This document shows positions 1-11,300 of a DNA stretch of 64,000 nt, piece by piece. The notes below the pieces were generated by a model that did no database searches, had not been told where the DNA came from, and saw nothing but the letters and a program-made list of their open reading frames with translations. The DNA is from Rhipicephalus microplus (taxonomy: Eukaryota; Arthropoda; Arachnida; Ixodida; Ixodidae). The stretch lies in the NCBI RefSeq assembly GCF_043290135.1, contig NC_134710.1:140315832-140379831 (forward strand), in the 5' to 3' direction. How positions within the stretch are numbered: the stretch's first letter is position 1; each line of letters begins with the position of its first letter. Both the position numbers and the translations under genes were made by a program.

Positions 1-726
1 TGACCAGATCCCTCTAGAATTCATCACGGTTATGTCAAAGAATCTCCTGATTAGCCTGCATCAAAGCGCTAGGTGGTCATTCTGCAACTAAAATTTGAGT
101 TCTTGCACAGAATTCATTTACCTTTTGAACAAAATAAAGCATGCCTCATTTTATTGATTTGTTGACACGTTAAGTCTATCTTTTCGCATCATAGTATTTT
201 CCAGTAATTTTGAGTAAACTACAAGCCTACATACAAATAAACAGTCCTTCCTAGTCAAAGAAAACGATAGCACACTTATGCATGCGATATGTACCCTCCT
301 CTTCAAGTGTCGTGACACTCGGGCTAACGAATTTCAATTTGCAACTGTAGTGCTGCTAGTGATGCAACAAAAAGGCAAATCTTGATGACAGAGATTTCAA
401 ATAAGTGTGCCTCATAAAAGCAACAGCTTATAGAAATAAAAAAACCTATTGTTTCCTTTAAGATAAAAACAAAAATGGTCATTTATTCCCAGGCTGACAT
501 GGCTGCTACTTTTCCAATTCTTTAGGGTGACATGTCTGCCGCATTCCAAATGCAAATTATGTCGTAATGATGAAGTTGTATACCATGTCATGGTATAAAT
601 GTGCGCTACCATTATGATGTTTCTAGAAGTAGCTACAAGAAGCCCAGAATAATCTACAGACACAAAAAAAAAAAACGAACAATTTTATCTACACGTGAAG
701 AAAAATTCACTTTGACATAGCCAACA
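1..726. other. No gene recognised; probable septin intron
   Basis: AT-rich sequence with short chance ORFs only. It lies to the left of the last septin exon seen (15,576-15,692), so it is probably intron of that minus-strand gene or its distal flank. I saw no repeat boundary or splice-bounded exon here. Confidence 0.4.
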
Positions 727-742
727 ACATGCCAGATCTTTT
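727..742. repeat. Target-site duplication, left copy
   Basis: The 16-bp sequence acatgccagatctttt occurs here and again at 2138-2153, on either side of a 5'-truncated LINE. Exact matching copies at the two edges are what target-primed reverse transcription leaves behind. Confidence 0.7.
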
Positions 743-2137
743 GCACTTAGTGGAGACAGCCCTGCAGACGGCGATTGACACAGTTGAGGCCTACCTCTGA
801 AGAACCAGACTGCGCTGCTCACTTACTAAATCGGAGCTGCTTCTTTACAAGCCCATTCAGCGGGGACGTCCCCCCAAACACCTACATGAGCAAAGACCCT
901 GTGACACCATCACCCTTCACCTTCAAGAAGGCAGCCTTATCCCGCACGTCCCTAGTATCCGGTTCCTCGGTCTCACTATATCAGCCAATGGCTCTAACCG
1001 CTTGGCTCTCAGCAAGATCTCTGCTCAATCTCACAACACCTTACATCTTCTCAAACCTATATCCAACCGAAGAAGTGGTCTCAAAGAAGAGAGCCTTCTT
1101 CGCCTCATGCAGTCTTTTGTCCTGTGTCATATCACCTACGTTGCTGCTTATCTGAACTAGTATCGTGCAGAACAAAACAAGCTCGATATCCTCATACGAA
1201 AGGTCTACAAGCAAGCACTTGGCTTGCTTGTAGACCTTTGTAGACAAAAGCCCTTGCCCACGAACCTGGCGCCACATTTGTTGACGCAGCTCAGTATTCT
1301 CAAGGCACACGTTTTGTAGCTGTCGCCACACACAATGGAGTCTTACGCCATGCAACCAGCGTCAATACTTCGTCTGCCGAGACGGCTGAAGAAGTGGCCA
1401 TCGCCCTGGCCACTCTAGATCCCATCTGTGACACCATCGTATGCGACTCTCGCTCAGCCGTGACTAACTACAGCAAAGGCAGCATTTCTCCTCAAGCGCT
1501 TCGCATCCTCTGCCAGGCACCACACTCCAAAGAAAACATGATCACCCTGACATGGATCCCCGCTCATGCGGGCCCAGTCCACCCCCGCCTCCCCAACCTC
1601 AACGAGGTCACCCACTGCCGAGGCCTTGTCAATCGTGCTGGAGCTACTACAGACGAGATGAACACCAGGGACAACCTGACTATCTACAATGATCTGGTTA
1701 AGAACTTTTATCTCAGACGCCGAGCCTTTCCCCTACCTCACCCAAAGCTCAACCGGGCACAGGCTACCACTTTGCATCTACTTCAAACAAACACGTATCC
1801 CTCACATGCCAGCTTTCACCTCATATTCCCGGACGTGTACACAACCTCCCACTGCCGGTGCTGCGGCACTCACCCGGCTACGCTTCCGCACATGCTGTGG
1901 GATTGCTTGGCACAGTACAGACACACTAACGCCACGACCCTTTCGTCGAAGCTCCATGAGGCTCTGCGGAGCCTCGCTCTTTACGACCAAACCTGGGCGA
2001 CCCAGCACGCCCGTGAGGCAGCGTCGAGGCAAGCCCTTGACGTCCCCTCATGGGAGGCTTAGGCCCGGCCACCTACACCTGCTGGTTTCTTATAATAAAG
2101 TTTATTCCTCCTCCATTATAGCAAAATTATATTTTCC
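743..2137 (+). mobile_element. 5'-truncated I-like non-LTR retrotransposon
   Basis: The segment encodes the end of a reverse transcriptase, then an RNase H domain, then a CCHC-type motif. It ends near a tail containing ataaagtttattcctcc (about 2095-2112) and is flanked by 16-bp direct repeats. An RNase H domain downstream of the RT is known from the I/LOA/R1-like LINE groups, so I place it there and not in the RTE or CR1 groups. The 5' part (endonuclease and most of the RT) is absent, as in a typical truncated insertion. It has stops and frame changes in the RT part and is not active. The last about 25 bp before the right target repeat resemble 2160-2185, so the exact 3' edge is uncertain by a few tens of bases. 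Confidence 0.8.
766..2062 (+). pseudogene. LINE ORF2 remnant: RT thumb plus RNase H
   Basis: The first part reads as the C-terminal RT and thumb, including a FLGL motif near 960 and stop codons near 798 and 1153. From about 1276 one frame is open to the stop near 2062. It shows the RNase H acidic residues in FVDAA (about 1277-1291), SAETAEE (near 1370) and VCDSRSA (near 1440), the WIPAHAG motif (about 1554-1574), and a CRCCG...HMLWDC cysteine-histidine motif (about 1853-1905). The RNase H and tail are therefore conserved while the RT is broken. A perfect 18-bp hairpin at 1199-1239 disrupts the RT/RNase H linker. In the source element this enzyme would copy LINE RNA at the chromosomal target. 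Confidence 0.75.
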
Positions 2138-2153
2138 ACATGCCAGATCTTTT
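2138..2153. repeat. Target-site duplication, right copy
   Basis: Exact 16-bp match to 727-742, marking the right edge of the LINE insertion. Confidence 0.7.
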
Positions 2154-2966
2154 TTACTTCATTATAGCACATTTATATTTTCCAGAAAAAAAAGCATGAC
2201 TAACAAAACTTTCTTTGCTGTATTAGTGTGAAGTTTAATTACGTCAAAGTTTGACTGCATTAAAGGATGCCAAATGTAAATATTGCTTCCCTTTCATATC
2301 TTCGCAAGTGTAGCCAAAATATGCAGCTAACCACTGGCAACTTTCTGTAACGTTACCAGCCCTTTTGCACAAATACAGGGGCCTCCACAAGCCAAAGATG
2401 GAAGATTATGAACAACACTAGCTTTTTAAATGCACCTCAGCATGATAGGGCATTCACATTGCAGCACAAAAGCTATTGCATTTTAATACGGTGTAGTAAA
2501 ATAACGGAGGCTCTGAGCAACACTGCCGGTTATGAGGAAACTGCACAAGAAAATATTTAAATGAAGAGTGTGAGCATTTGGTGCCTGCATTTTCTTGTCA
2601 TACAAAACCAAGAAGAAAAATTTTCATATGTATTTCATTGTAAGTACATGCAAGAAGTGTATAATATTTGCTTTGTTTACAGTGGCCGATAGAACATGAA
2701 AAATTCCCCATGTTGAGTGCACGTGTTTCGTAAACAGAATTTTTTTCTCATATTCAACATGCTCTCAAATAGCCTATAAATTTACCAGAAGGCATTCAAA
2801 ACTTGCGTTTTCTAGGCTCAAGATTTCTAATGACTACTTCAGAATCAACTCTTAAGCTAAGTATTTACCATCAGAGTACACAAGTGCAAGAATCATTAAG
2901 ACTGAGCCAGATTTCTACCCACAAAAGTAAATGACAGCTGTACAATAAGTTTAAAACAACAGAACA
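2154..2966. other. No gene recognised
   Basis: AT-rich sequence without a long ORF or a recognisable repeat. The only local structure is an imperfect echo, near 2160-2185, of 2114-2138 (cattatagca followed by tttatattttcca). Confidence 0.4.
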
Positions 2967-3090
2967 GTATCCCTATTCACAGTTCCACTTGCATAACAGT
3001 GCCAGCCATGGTGCTCTAGTGGTTATTAGTATCCTTATTCACAGTTCCACTCGCATAACAGTACCAGCCATGGTGCTATAATGGTTATAG
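2967..3090 (+). repeat. 62-bp imperfect tandem duplication at SINE 5' end
   Basis: Two adjacent copies of a unit running from gtatccctattcacag to the SINE head (ccatggtgct) have a period of about 62 bp. They begin at 2967 and 3029 and differ at a few positions. Only the right copy continues into the SINE body, so flank plus promoter head were duplicated after or during insertion. Confidence 0.7.
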
Positions 3091-3290
3091 CGCTCGAATG
3101 CTGACATACGCAGGTCCCGCGATCAAATCCCAGCCGCAGCGGGCACATTTTTGGTGGAGGCAAAATTGCTTGAGGCCTGTGTACTTAGATTCAGATGCAC
3201 GTTTAAGAACTCCAGGTGGTCCGAGCCCTTCACTACAGTCTCTCTCATAATCACATTGTGGTTTTAGGATGTTAAACCCAATGAATTGTA
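3068..3290 (+). mobile_element. tRNA-derived SINE (tick type)
   Basis: A tRNA-like head (ctataatggttatagcgctcgaa, then a box-B-like gcgatcaaatccc near 3118-3131) is followed by a body with ggcaaaattgcttgaggcc, a gtgtacttagatt motif and ccaggtggtccgagccc. It ends ctcataatcac...gttaaaccc. The same body occurs at 34,918-35,146 and in fragments elsewhere in the window. SINEs of this design are known from hard ticks (for example the Ruka type); the assignment is from memory of the pattern. It is non-coding and would rely on a LINE for mobility. Confidence 0.7.
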
Positions 3291-5416
3291 ATTGTTATGA
3301 CTTGCACCCTGTTGGGATGCACGTGCGCCCATGCTTCCTTTCCCTTTACAGCAGCGCGGCAGTCTAGCTGCGGGGACATGTCGGTCCCTTTGCGATAGAG
3401 ACAATTCAGCCTCTTTAAAAAGGCCGTTCACCCCGCGGCTGGCGCGCGCTATCCTCCTTCTCCGGCTCGTGAAAACGGGTTACTCTCTCTCTGGTGAGGC
3501 AAGCAACCCTCGGAGGAAGCAGACATGGAAGCAGACAGAAAATGATGCTACATTGTAGTATAATGTCACTCATTTTGTTGAGCTTCGAGCACTGACAAAT
3601 ACTGTAATTTTTTTTGGTGAGAACGGCATTGAGAGGATACAGTGATGTGGTGATCTATACCAGCAGTAACTGTGCACATTGCATCACTGCAGCATGTTAT
3701 TGCCTCTTCGTTCACAGTGGAGTTGAAACGTAGGCCGTATTTTCAGACAAACACTCTCTGCAATTGTGCCACTTTCCCTGCCATAAAATCCCCCATGTGT
3801 AATGATTAAAGTGGCAACTTAACCGCTGTTGTCCAACCTGCCAACGAGCATTCCTTAAAACTGATAGATGGGTCAAAAGTGACCATCTTAGAACACTGCC
3901 AGAAATAAACTGAATCATGCGCCAGCAAGCGATAAATTGATGTCAACGACAAAGAAAGCCATACGACTCTAGCAGACGAAAAGTGGACTGGCTACCAGAT
4001 GTTTCTGGTTTGACCAATAGATTCTGCAGCGTTCTGCTACCATAATTCTGTAGTGAAAAACAGGTTGTGGTTATCCATCCGCAAGCCGTGCGAACCAGAC
4101 GCAGATGAGGAGAATCACTGAAGTGAGGTCACGTGATGCATCACCCACACCACCAAATCTGGATTTGGTTCATTGTCTGAATGTGCCATAACTAGGGCTC
4201 TGTGTTATGGACAAATAAAAAAAAGTCCAATAAACACTTGCCATAAAATTTTTTCACACCTTGGATTTATACGATAAGCTCTGATATTAAAGGTGCATTT
4301 TTAAAGCTCTTTGGCCAACAGTGGCCCTTGGGCCATAAAACTCCAATATCATCATCATTATCAAAGCTGCAATCATCAGTTGAAGAGAGCGCACCTTCAT
4401 CAGCGACAACAACCTTGAGAAGTGTGCTTGTGTCTACTACCAGCCTTAAGGTCATAATACCAACAAACACAGGTGTTATGTATTCAAGTATTTGAGCTTA
4501 TCTATTGTGTTAGCACATCCAAACCTTTCAGGCATCCAAAATGCACCCGGTGTGTTCACATGTGTTTGTGTTCAACTCAATTCACCTAATACTTCAGAGT
4601 AGTGCAAATAATAACATTAATAGGTCCTTTATTTTTTCATCTCTCACAGAGGGTGAGAGAAAAGCCAAAAAGCGGCTCCTCTCGAAAAGTGAACTTTGGA
4701 GAGTTTGAACAATCAACAGCATTATGAACACTTAAGAACATGCGAGAAAAAAATGAAAGAATGCAAATACAAGACTACCAACAACCATGCAATCCATTTT
4801 AATTGAAAATAATATTATTGAGAAGACATTGTAACATCTACTGCAAAATTCCACACCCCACTTCAGAGAATTGAAAATTTACAAGAAATCTACTCCGATT
4901 AACATTAAATTTCCTCCACAAAAATAACCTCTAAAAAACGCCTTCCAAATGTCAAGAAAAATAACCTCCAAAAACATGGAGTCCTAACCTTAACTGATAC
5001 CACTGGCTTTCCAGACAATCTTTTTAGTGCCCATTATAATTCCACTTATTCATGGTCAGGGTTTCAGGCAGCATACTTATTTGCCAGCAAACTCTCCACA
5101 TGCCTCAAAATTAATAAGAGTTTGGGAAGTTTTGTTTGTTCATATGCTGCTGTTTGGAGGTGAAGTTGCAGTGTCGCATGCTACACAAGCCAATGGTTAA
5201 TTGATGAACTTCTTTTTTTTTAATCGCATCTCCCCTTAAGTCAACTTGGTCTCTCTACATTCTATTTTGGGAGAAATTAAGTTTTGATCATCATCATCAT
5301 CTCTCCATTCATGTCAAGCAGCGAAGCATACAAAGGGAGGATAGGGCCACTAGCAATTGTAGGCCACAGCATAATTCCTGCTTTGTTCTTTATTCTCTAA
5401 AGTGTGGCATACTGAC
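3291..5416. other. No gene recognised
   Basis: Only short chance ORFs on either strand. I saw no splice-bounded septin-like exon and no inverted-repeat structure that I could define. Confidence 0.4.
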
Positions 5417-6368
5417 TGAATATAGGGTGAATTAAAAAAAAAAACGCAATGAAAAGTCGACCCTCGTCTTATATATCGGTTATTGGCAGAAATAAATGTG
5501 GAAGTCTTGCAACAATGGACAGCTGAAGTTGAAAGCCTACATCGCCATTGTGAGTATAAGCAGCGGAGCCATCGGGCAAGACTAGGCAAGGCCTACAGTG
5601 TTCCAGCAACGCCATTTTGCCTCGGTTATCTGCTGTCAGTCTGCTGTTTTCTATTTCCTTCAGAAATGAGTGGTAGTGGATGGCAGTTTACGATAGGCTT
5701 TAATAATAATAAAAAAGTTATCGAGTCTGCCGAAGCGCATGGCAACCTCGCAGCACAATGGGAATTTGGAAATTCGGAGAAAAGTGTCTGATACTGGAGG
5801 AGTCAAAAGCAGCGCATTGCATCCTGCAGCAACAACAACAACAAAAAATCGTTTTGTGGACATACTGCAGTGCACCCCGAACTAGAAACTCCCCTCGCCG
5901 AATTTGTCCGGGAGTTGCATGCAAGGTCGCTACCTGTAACAGCGGAGTGCATGCGCGTGAAAGCTCTCGAGATAGTGCGCGCCTCTGGGCTCACATGGGC
6001 GCGATGCAAGGGATCGCCATCGTGGGTGCGCCGATTTATGAAGCGGAAGGAATTTGCGCTGAAGCGGCGTACTTCTGTCTTTCCGCAAATGCTGTATCAG
6101 TACTGCATTGGATGGAACGGAGGACTGGGACGTTACTAGTGAAGAACAGACGTCGTCGAACTCTTCGGAAGAGTCTGAGTGACAACACTTTGTGGCCTTC
6201 TGGAGTTTCACTACATAAGATAAGTATTTAAATAAAAAGAAATGTCACTACAGTGCAGCTGGTTGTGTCGCATATTTACCAAGGTAAGGGTGCGCCGCAA
6301 TACTTTCAGATTTTTAAAATTTTCTTTTGCGGAGATTCAAAGTTTGGGGGGTTGACCTATATTCCTGT
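5417..6368 (+). mobile_element. Degenerate, internally deleted Tigger-like transposon
   Basis: Its left end (tgaatatagggt, then gtcgaccctcgtcttatata) and right end (tttggggggttgacctatattcc) match the corresponding subterminal sequences of the fuller Tigger element at 24,941-26,618. The terminal TIR bases are decayed. Between them lies a transposase gene that has lost its catalytic core. It is a second, older member of the same family in this window. Confidence 0.75.
5666..6182 (+). pseudogene. Tigger-like transposase relic lacking the DDE domain
   Basis: The start (ATGAGTGGTAGTGG) and following residues align with the transposase at 25,242. Shared motifs include SEKSV-YWR (helix-turn-helix, with a stop codon before YWR), AVHPELE, ARSLPVT and SWVRRFMKRK (CENP-B-like second DNA-binding domain). 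After KRRT the sequence jumps directly to the C-terminal tail, which in another frame reads CIS.ALDGTED and ends SSNSSEESE before a TGA. The whole DDE nuclease region of about 200 codons is missing. Premature stop, frame change and deletion make it non-functional. Only DNA-binding regions remain. Confidence 0.7.
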
Positions 6369-7091
6369 CGGATTTGTGCACACGCGCTTACCGGACACGA
6401 GCGCAGTCGACGCCATCTTCAACTGTAGAGGCAGCGGTTACCGAGGACAAGTCAACACGTGTAAACGCTGCCGAAGCTCGAAAAACACAAAGACGAATTT
6501 ACGGGTGTATGGCAGCCAAGGAGGAGCCCTGACGTTATACTCGTGAATCCACTGCATGACGATGATTATGTCTGTGCACCATAGTGACTCTATGGCAATA
6601 ACACCCGATCACATGCCCGATCGCAATAAAGAGGCTTTAGATCGCAAACACCCGCACCGCCTCCTAGCGAAGGAGAAGATAAACACTTTGCGATTTCCAC
6701 TGCGCAGTTAGCGAGCGGATGCATGCATAGAGAATTGTGAAACTTTTGCAGTCTTTTTTTTTTTCTTTCCCCGTTGTGAAGTGGCTTTGCAAGCGCCGGC
6801 GGCGGCGCATTTTATTCCCGTGTGCTGCTGCTTCTGCGTGTTCAGTGCAATGCTCAGCTGTATCGCGTGCACTATCGAAAGTACCTGGTGTCACTTTTCA
6901 CGTACATTTGTTCCATTAATGATCACTAACGTGGCAAGTTCTGTTTGGCGTTGCATAAATCGTTGCCAGACTTCGAAAGCCAGTGTAGCCAGACTACCCC
7001 TGAATCTGGCAGCTATGTTTTCTCGTACAGTTTGAGCTTCTTTGTGATGTTTTTACATCTGCTCTCGCTGTTTTTCAAGTGTATGTGGTGT
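6369..7091. other. No gene recognised
   Basis: Mixed-composition sequence with overlapping chance ORFs in several frames. No family motif was recognised. Confidence 0.35.
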
Positions 7092-7240
7092 GCCCGTGTC
7101 ACTAGGACGGCAGTAACCTACATGCCGCTTCGGGGTTCTCAGTATTTTGCGAGTGTCTGGGCTATGCCTGTGTCACTAGGCCGCCAGCAACCTACGTGCC
7201 GCTTTGAGGTTGTCAGTATTTTGCCAGCGTCCGTGATGAG
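7092..7240. repeat. Two-copy tandem repeat, 74-bp period
   Basis: The motif gtcactagg...ccgctt..ggtt.tcagtattttgc occurs at about 7098 and again at 7172 with roughly 85-90 percent identity by eye. It is non-coding as far as I can tell. Confidence 0.65.
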
Positions 7241-9155
7241 CACGAGTCGCCTGGGTCACGGCACAGCTACGTTCAACTACGCACAGCTTTGGAGATATTC
7301 ATACTTTGGCGGCAACAACGTATGCTGCCCATGCTGTGTGCGGAGCGATGCCGTCTGATTCTCCCTGTAAATCCGTCGTAGCACGAGGGTATCGAGTCCG
7401 ACTTGTTAATATTAGATTGGAACGTACAGCGTGAAAAGGGGGCTCACACTTCTGCAACACACATGGGCCGTTAAGTAAAACGACCGTGTCAACAAACCGC
7501 ACAGACACAACGAATTACACAGGAACCATACGGGAAAACCAGAACTGCAGGGGTAAATACCCTTAAGTCTGGCAACCGACTTATGCAACGCTAAACAGAA
7601 CCTTGCCCACTAACGCATCGTATTTGCATGCGAAGCTCTCGGCTCTACGTTCTGTTGGTTCTTACTCATTGTGTCAACTGAGAACGCACGCGAACTTATG
7701 TTTTTTTTTTTGGCGTTGTAAGCATCGCATCTTGTTTTTAGAGGTTGTGCCATTCATACGGAAGGGCAACAAAGTTTTGTTGCTCTTATCGGACTACGTG
7801 TCTATGTATTGTGCGGTGTGAGCTCGGCCTTCACTGCGAGTTAATTATTTGTGCGCACTGGATTTTCAAACCCTACGTGCAGAATAGCGTATACAATACA
7901 GCGGTGTCGTCTTTTCGAGGTGAAGTTACGTGGCTTTTGCGGTGTATTCGAAAGTGCCGAATGATTCGAAAATATTGAATACCTGAATTCTGATCGAAGC
8001 GAATAACGAATAGGGCAGAATTCGATAGAATATTCGCCCATCCCTAATTTTTAGCTTCCCAAAAATCACAGAATCACCTCAACCCATTCAAAGACAGCGT
8101 GGTTGTTATACATGTAAGAGCCATATATATTTTTTACTTTACGGCATCTCGTACACAAGAAAGCAACTTTTTGTAAGCAATTATTGATGCCCTGCCAAAG
8201 GTAATCAGTTTACAGTATGTTTAAATGAAACTTTAGCTACTTTTCTGTTAGGCACAATATGTTTGTTACTGTCTAGCTTAATTTACATCATTGCCTTGTC
8301 TAAAGTATAGTAATATGCAACGTAGAAACATTGTGGAATGGTTGCTATAATGAGGGAATGCATGGACTTTGCACTGGAACTGAGCAAGGTAGGTACAGTA
8401 CCAAGTTAAACGCAACCAGTAGGGTAACAACATGGACATCAGAATCGGTACCCTTAAATGTTTCACTGTAGGCAGTCTAACTAACTAATAGCAAATCAGT
8501 GTGAGAAACGCTAAGGCAGTCTAACTATTATAAGATTAGAGTGTGAGAAACACTACGAGCCATGTACAACTACCAATCAAGATGAACTTCATTGCACTGT
8601 CACAAATAAAAGATTCTTCCTCTCTTGAAGACCACAAAAAAATAGCAAGACTTCATGTAGGTAAGGTCATTACAGCCATTACACATAGAGAATCAGATTA
8701 TTTCAACAAACCATCCAAGTAAAGAATATGCCAGTATTGAAGCCTGTACATCCACTTTTACTAATAAAATCAATTAAAAGTTATTTGGAAGGCTTAGTTC
8801 GCTGGACAAATGTTCGAAAATTTGTTGCAGCTTGCATGTTCAAGTTCTGCGAGGAAACGAAATTACTATTTTTTAAAAACTTTGTGAGCATGCTGTAAAA
8901 TCAGCACACACACAGTTACTTGTAGCTTCAAATAGAGAACTAACATTATCAAGACTGATCTCAAAAGAGCCTCAAACAACACCCCCACTCCCTAAACACA
9001 TGCACGGACTCCAGCAAGATTCAAAGTTATTATTGTTGTTCATTCTGTTGGAATAAGTTATATACACAGAGCATACAAGTGTTGTATAATACATACATAA
9101 ACTTATTAGTATAAATTTACTGCCTGTTCATGAGTTATATATAAATATTGTAAAG
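7241..9155. other. No gene recognised
   Basis: Unique-looking AT-rich sequence with short ORFs only. It ends where the TIR of the element at 9156 begins. Confidence 0.4.
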
Positions 9156-9230
9156 TACAGTAAAACCTCGTTAATTCGAAGTCACTGGGGCCATGAGAAA
9201 TCTAAAAATTAAGTGGGTTTTCTAATTAAC

Positions 9231-9500
9231 AGAACATACAAAAAGTGGGATGCAAGAAACTTGAAACTACAGTCAAACTCCGCTACAACGAACGCTGCTT
9301 CAACGAAATTTCCGTTACAACGAAAAATTCATGATTCCCCATCAGTAGTCCATAGGAGTCAATACAGAACATACAAAAGGTGGGATGCAAGAAACTTGAA
9401 ACTACAGTCAAACTCCGCTACAACGAACGCTGCTTCAACGAAATTTCCGTTACAACGAAAAATTCACGATTCCCCATCAGTAGTCCAGAGGAGTCAATGC
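9231..9500. repeat. 135-bp tandem duplication across an insertion junction
   Basis: Two units (9231-9365 and 9366-9500) are nearly identical. Each begins with flank of the outer element (agaacatacaaaa.gtggga) and continues into the left TIR of the inner element (tacagtcaaactccgctaca). The junction itself was therefore copied after the inner insertion. Confidence 0.8.
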
Positions 9501-10385
9501 ATTAATATTATCACCACAACGAACACTTTTTCTTCGATCGTCCCACTTCAACAAACTTTTACGATGCAATTCCAGGCTCAGATACTTATTGCTTGCAGTA
9601 AACCCAATCTTTAACATGTTGATGCATTTTCAGAGCCTGAAAATGCGTCAACGAAGTGTAAAACACGCGTTGGAACCACCAGAAACCGCCGCTATACCGC
9701 CACTGTTCAGCCAGCATGGGCGCCGCCATCGCTACATAGTGATGGCAATGAGAATGCCCCGCTTTTGTTTTGCCACTGGCTTGCTTTTGAGCCGCAGACG
9801 ATCCGAAGCTAAAGCTCATTCACCCAGTTCATGGTTTCCTTCTCGCAGCTGCTGGGTGCAACCGCGGCACGATGCCTTTTCCGATTCAGATGCTTATCAT
9901 TATGTTCGCGCTTGGCAAGTGTGGTAACTAATCAGAGCTGCTGTTCGTCCGCATTATTAACAAAATCAGCTAGGCGCGAGTGATAATAAGAATGGATAAT
10001 AAAAATGGCATAGAATAATGAAAAAGTCGCCGCTCCACGATACCCTGCCTCCATCTGGGCGTTGTCGGATACTTTTGACGGCGGACAGCTGCTGGAGTTG
10101 ATGTGTTAATGCAACTGTTTGGTTTGTTTACGAAAGTGGTTTTAGGCGTTGTTTCAGCGTGCTTTTCACTATGGCCTCACTATGCAAAGGTGAGAATCAT
10201 GTCGCGACGCTGCTGGGAAAGAATAGGAAGCAGCGGACATTTTTATTAATTTTCAGAATACACGTTCCTTTGTTTTGCTAGCTCAGATCAGCAATATTTT
10301 TTTCGATTTCACTACAACAAAATTTTTGCTTTAACGAAATTTTTTCCGCGCCCCATCAATTTCGTTGTAGCGGGGTTCGACTGTA
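9403..10385. mobile_element. Nested TIR transposon (MITE-like) inside the element at 9156
   Basis: The left terminus tacagtcaaactccgctaca (a second copy at 9268 comes from the tandem duplication) is inverted at the right end as gttgtagcggggttcgactgta, ending at 10,385. The subterminal regions share cttcaacgaaatttccg / tttaacgaaattttttccg-like sequence and cccatcaa motifs. At about 1 kb with no intact transposase it is non-autonomous. The termini resemble the Tigger/pogo pattern with a TA target. Confidence 0.7.
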
Positions 10386-11300
10386 TTCGAAGTAATCAAG
10401 GCTGGTCGTTTGCTGTGCCAACTAGTTTGTAGCTCTAAGTTATGTTATCAGCAATACCTGGTCTTAATTTTGCCACAAACACAACGAAACGGTAGGCTTT
10501 GCTGCTGAAAAAAAAAAAAAAAAAAAACCGTCGTGATTAACTGAAACATGCCTGTGGGAAAACAAGACATCTTCACTGCAATGTAGTAGTGACACGCGGG
10601 CTGCATATCCCCTGCTTCTTGCTGCATCAACACGCCATTCTTTCTGGTGAAATAAAGAATTTATTAATAGCCAGTGCAGCGGAATTCACAAGGTATTTTG
10701 GATAAAAAACATACTCCTTAAAGCCTTCAAAGTTAGTTTTTCGAAGAAGGCGTTGCAGGCAAGAACTCCGCCAGCAGTGCAAGTGCATGCAAATTGCTGA
10801 AGCAACCGGAAATCGGAGATTACGATACATTGCGAATTCTAACAAACTGTACTTTATTTTATTTATATTCCCAGAAAAGATGGGTGCGCTGACAATGCCA
10901 GAAAAATTCAATATGCTGCCTCCATGTCACCACTACATTGCAGTGAAACATGTCTTGCTTCCCGCAGGCGCACATTTCGGTTGACCACAAGACTTTTTTT
11001 TCTTTTCTTTTTCTGTGCTGGCAGTAGCAAGGCTGGGGTGCTTCAGCTGCCACTCATTAGTATCGCTATGTTGCACTGCCTTGTGGCTATTAACAGCCGT
11101 TGTTTCCACGATTTTGCGGCAAAATCGGGACCAGGAATCAGCACATGGCACCCAAAGCTTTTGAATGCACCGGACTGATGCTGACTGCCACTTCGAATTA
11201 TCCTCCGATATTTGCATTGAAAAGTACGGGAGTGTGAAAATATTTTGGATTAAGCGGGATTTTGCAATAGCCAAGTTTAAATTAATGAGGCTTTATTGTA

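Larger units (their letters stand above)
9156..11300. mobile_element. Non-autonomous Tigger-like element, interrupted
   Basis: The left end reads tacagtaaaacctcgttaa. The right end, reverse-complemented, reads tacaataaagcctcattaa. These are matching inverted termini over about 28 bp with CAGT-type Tigger ends and TA at the edges. The interior contains a pair of about 70-bp inverted repeats (10,541-10,608 and 10,911-10,985) and no transposase ORF. A second transposon (9403-10,385) sits inside it. Confidence 0.55.

Noticed and set aside
9213..9614. 133-codon ORF with an internal protein repeat
   Set aside because: The repeated peptide is only the translation of the 135-bp duplicated transposon junction.
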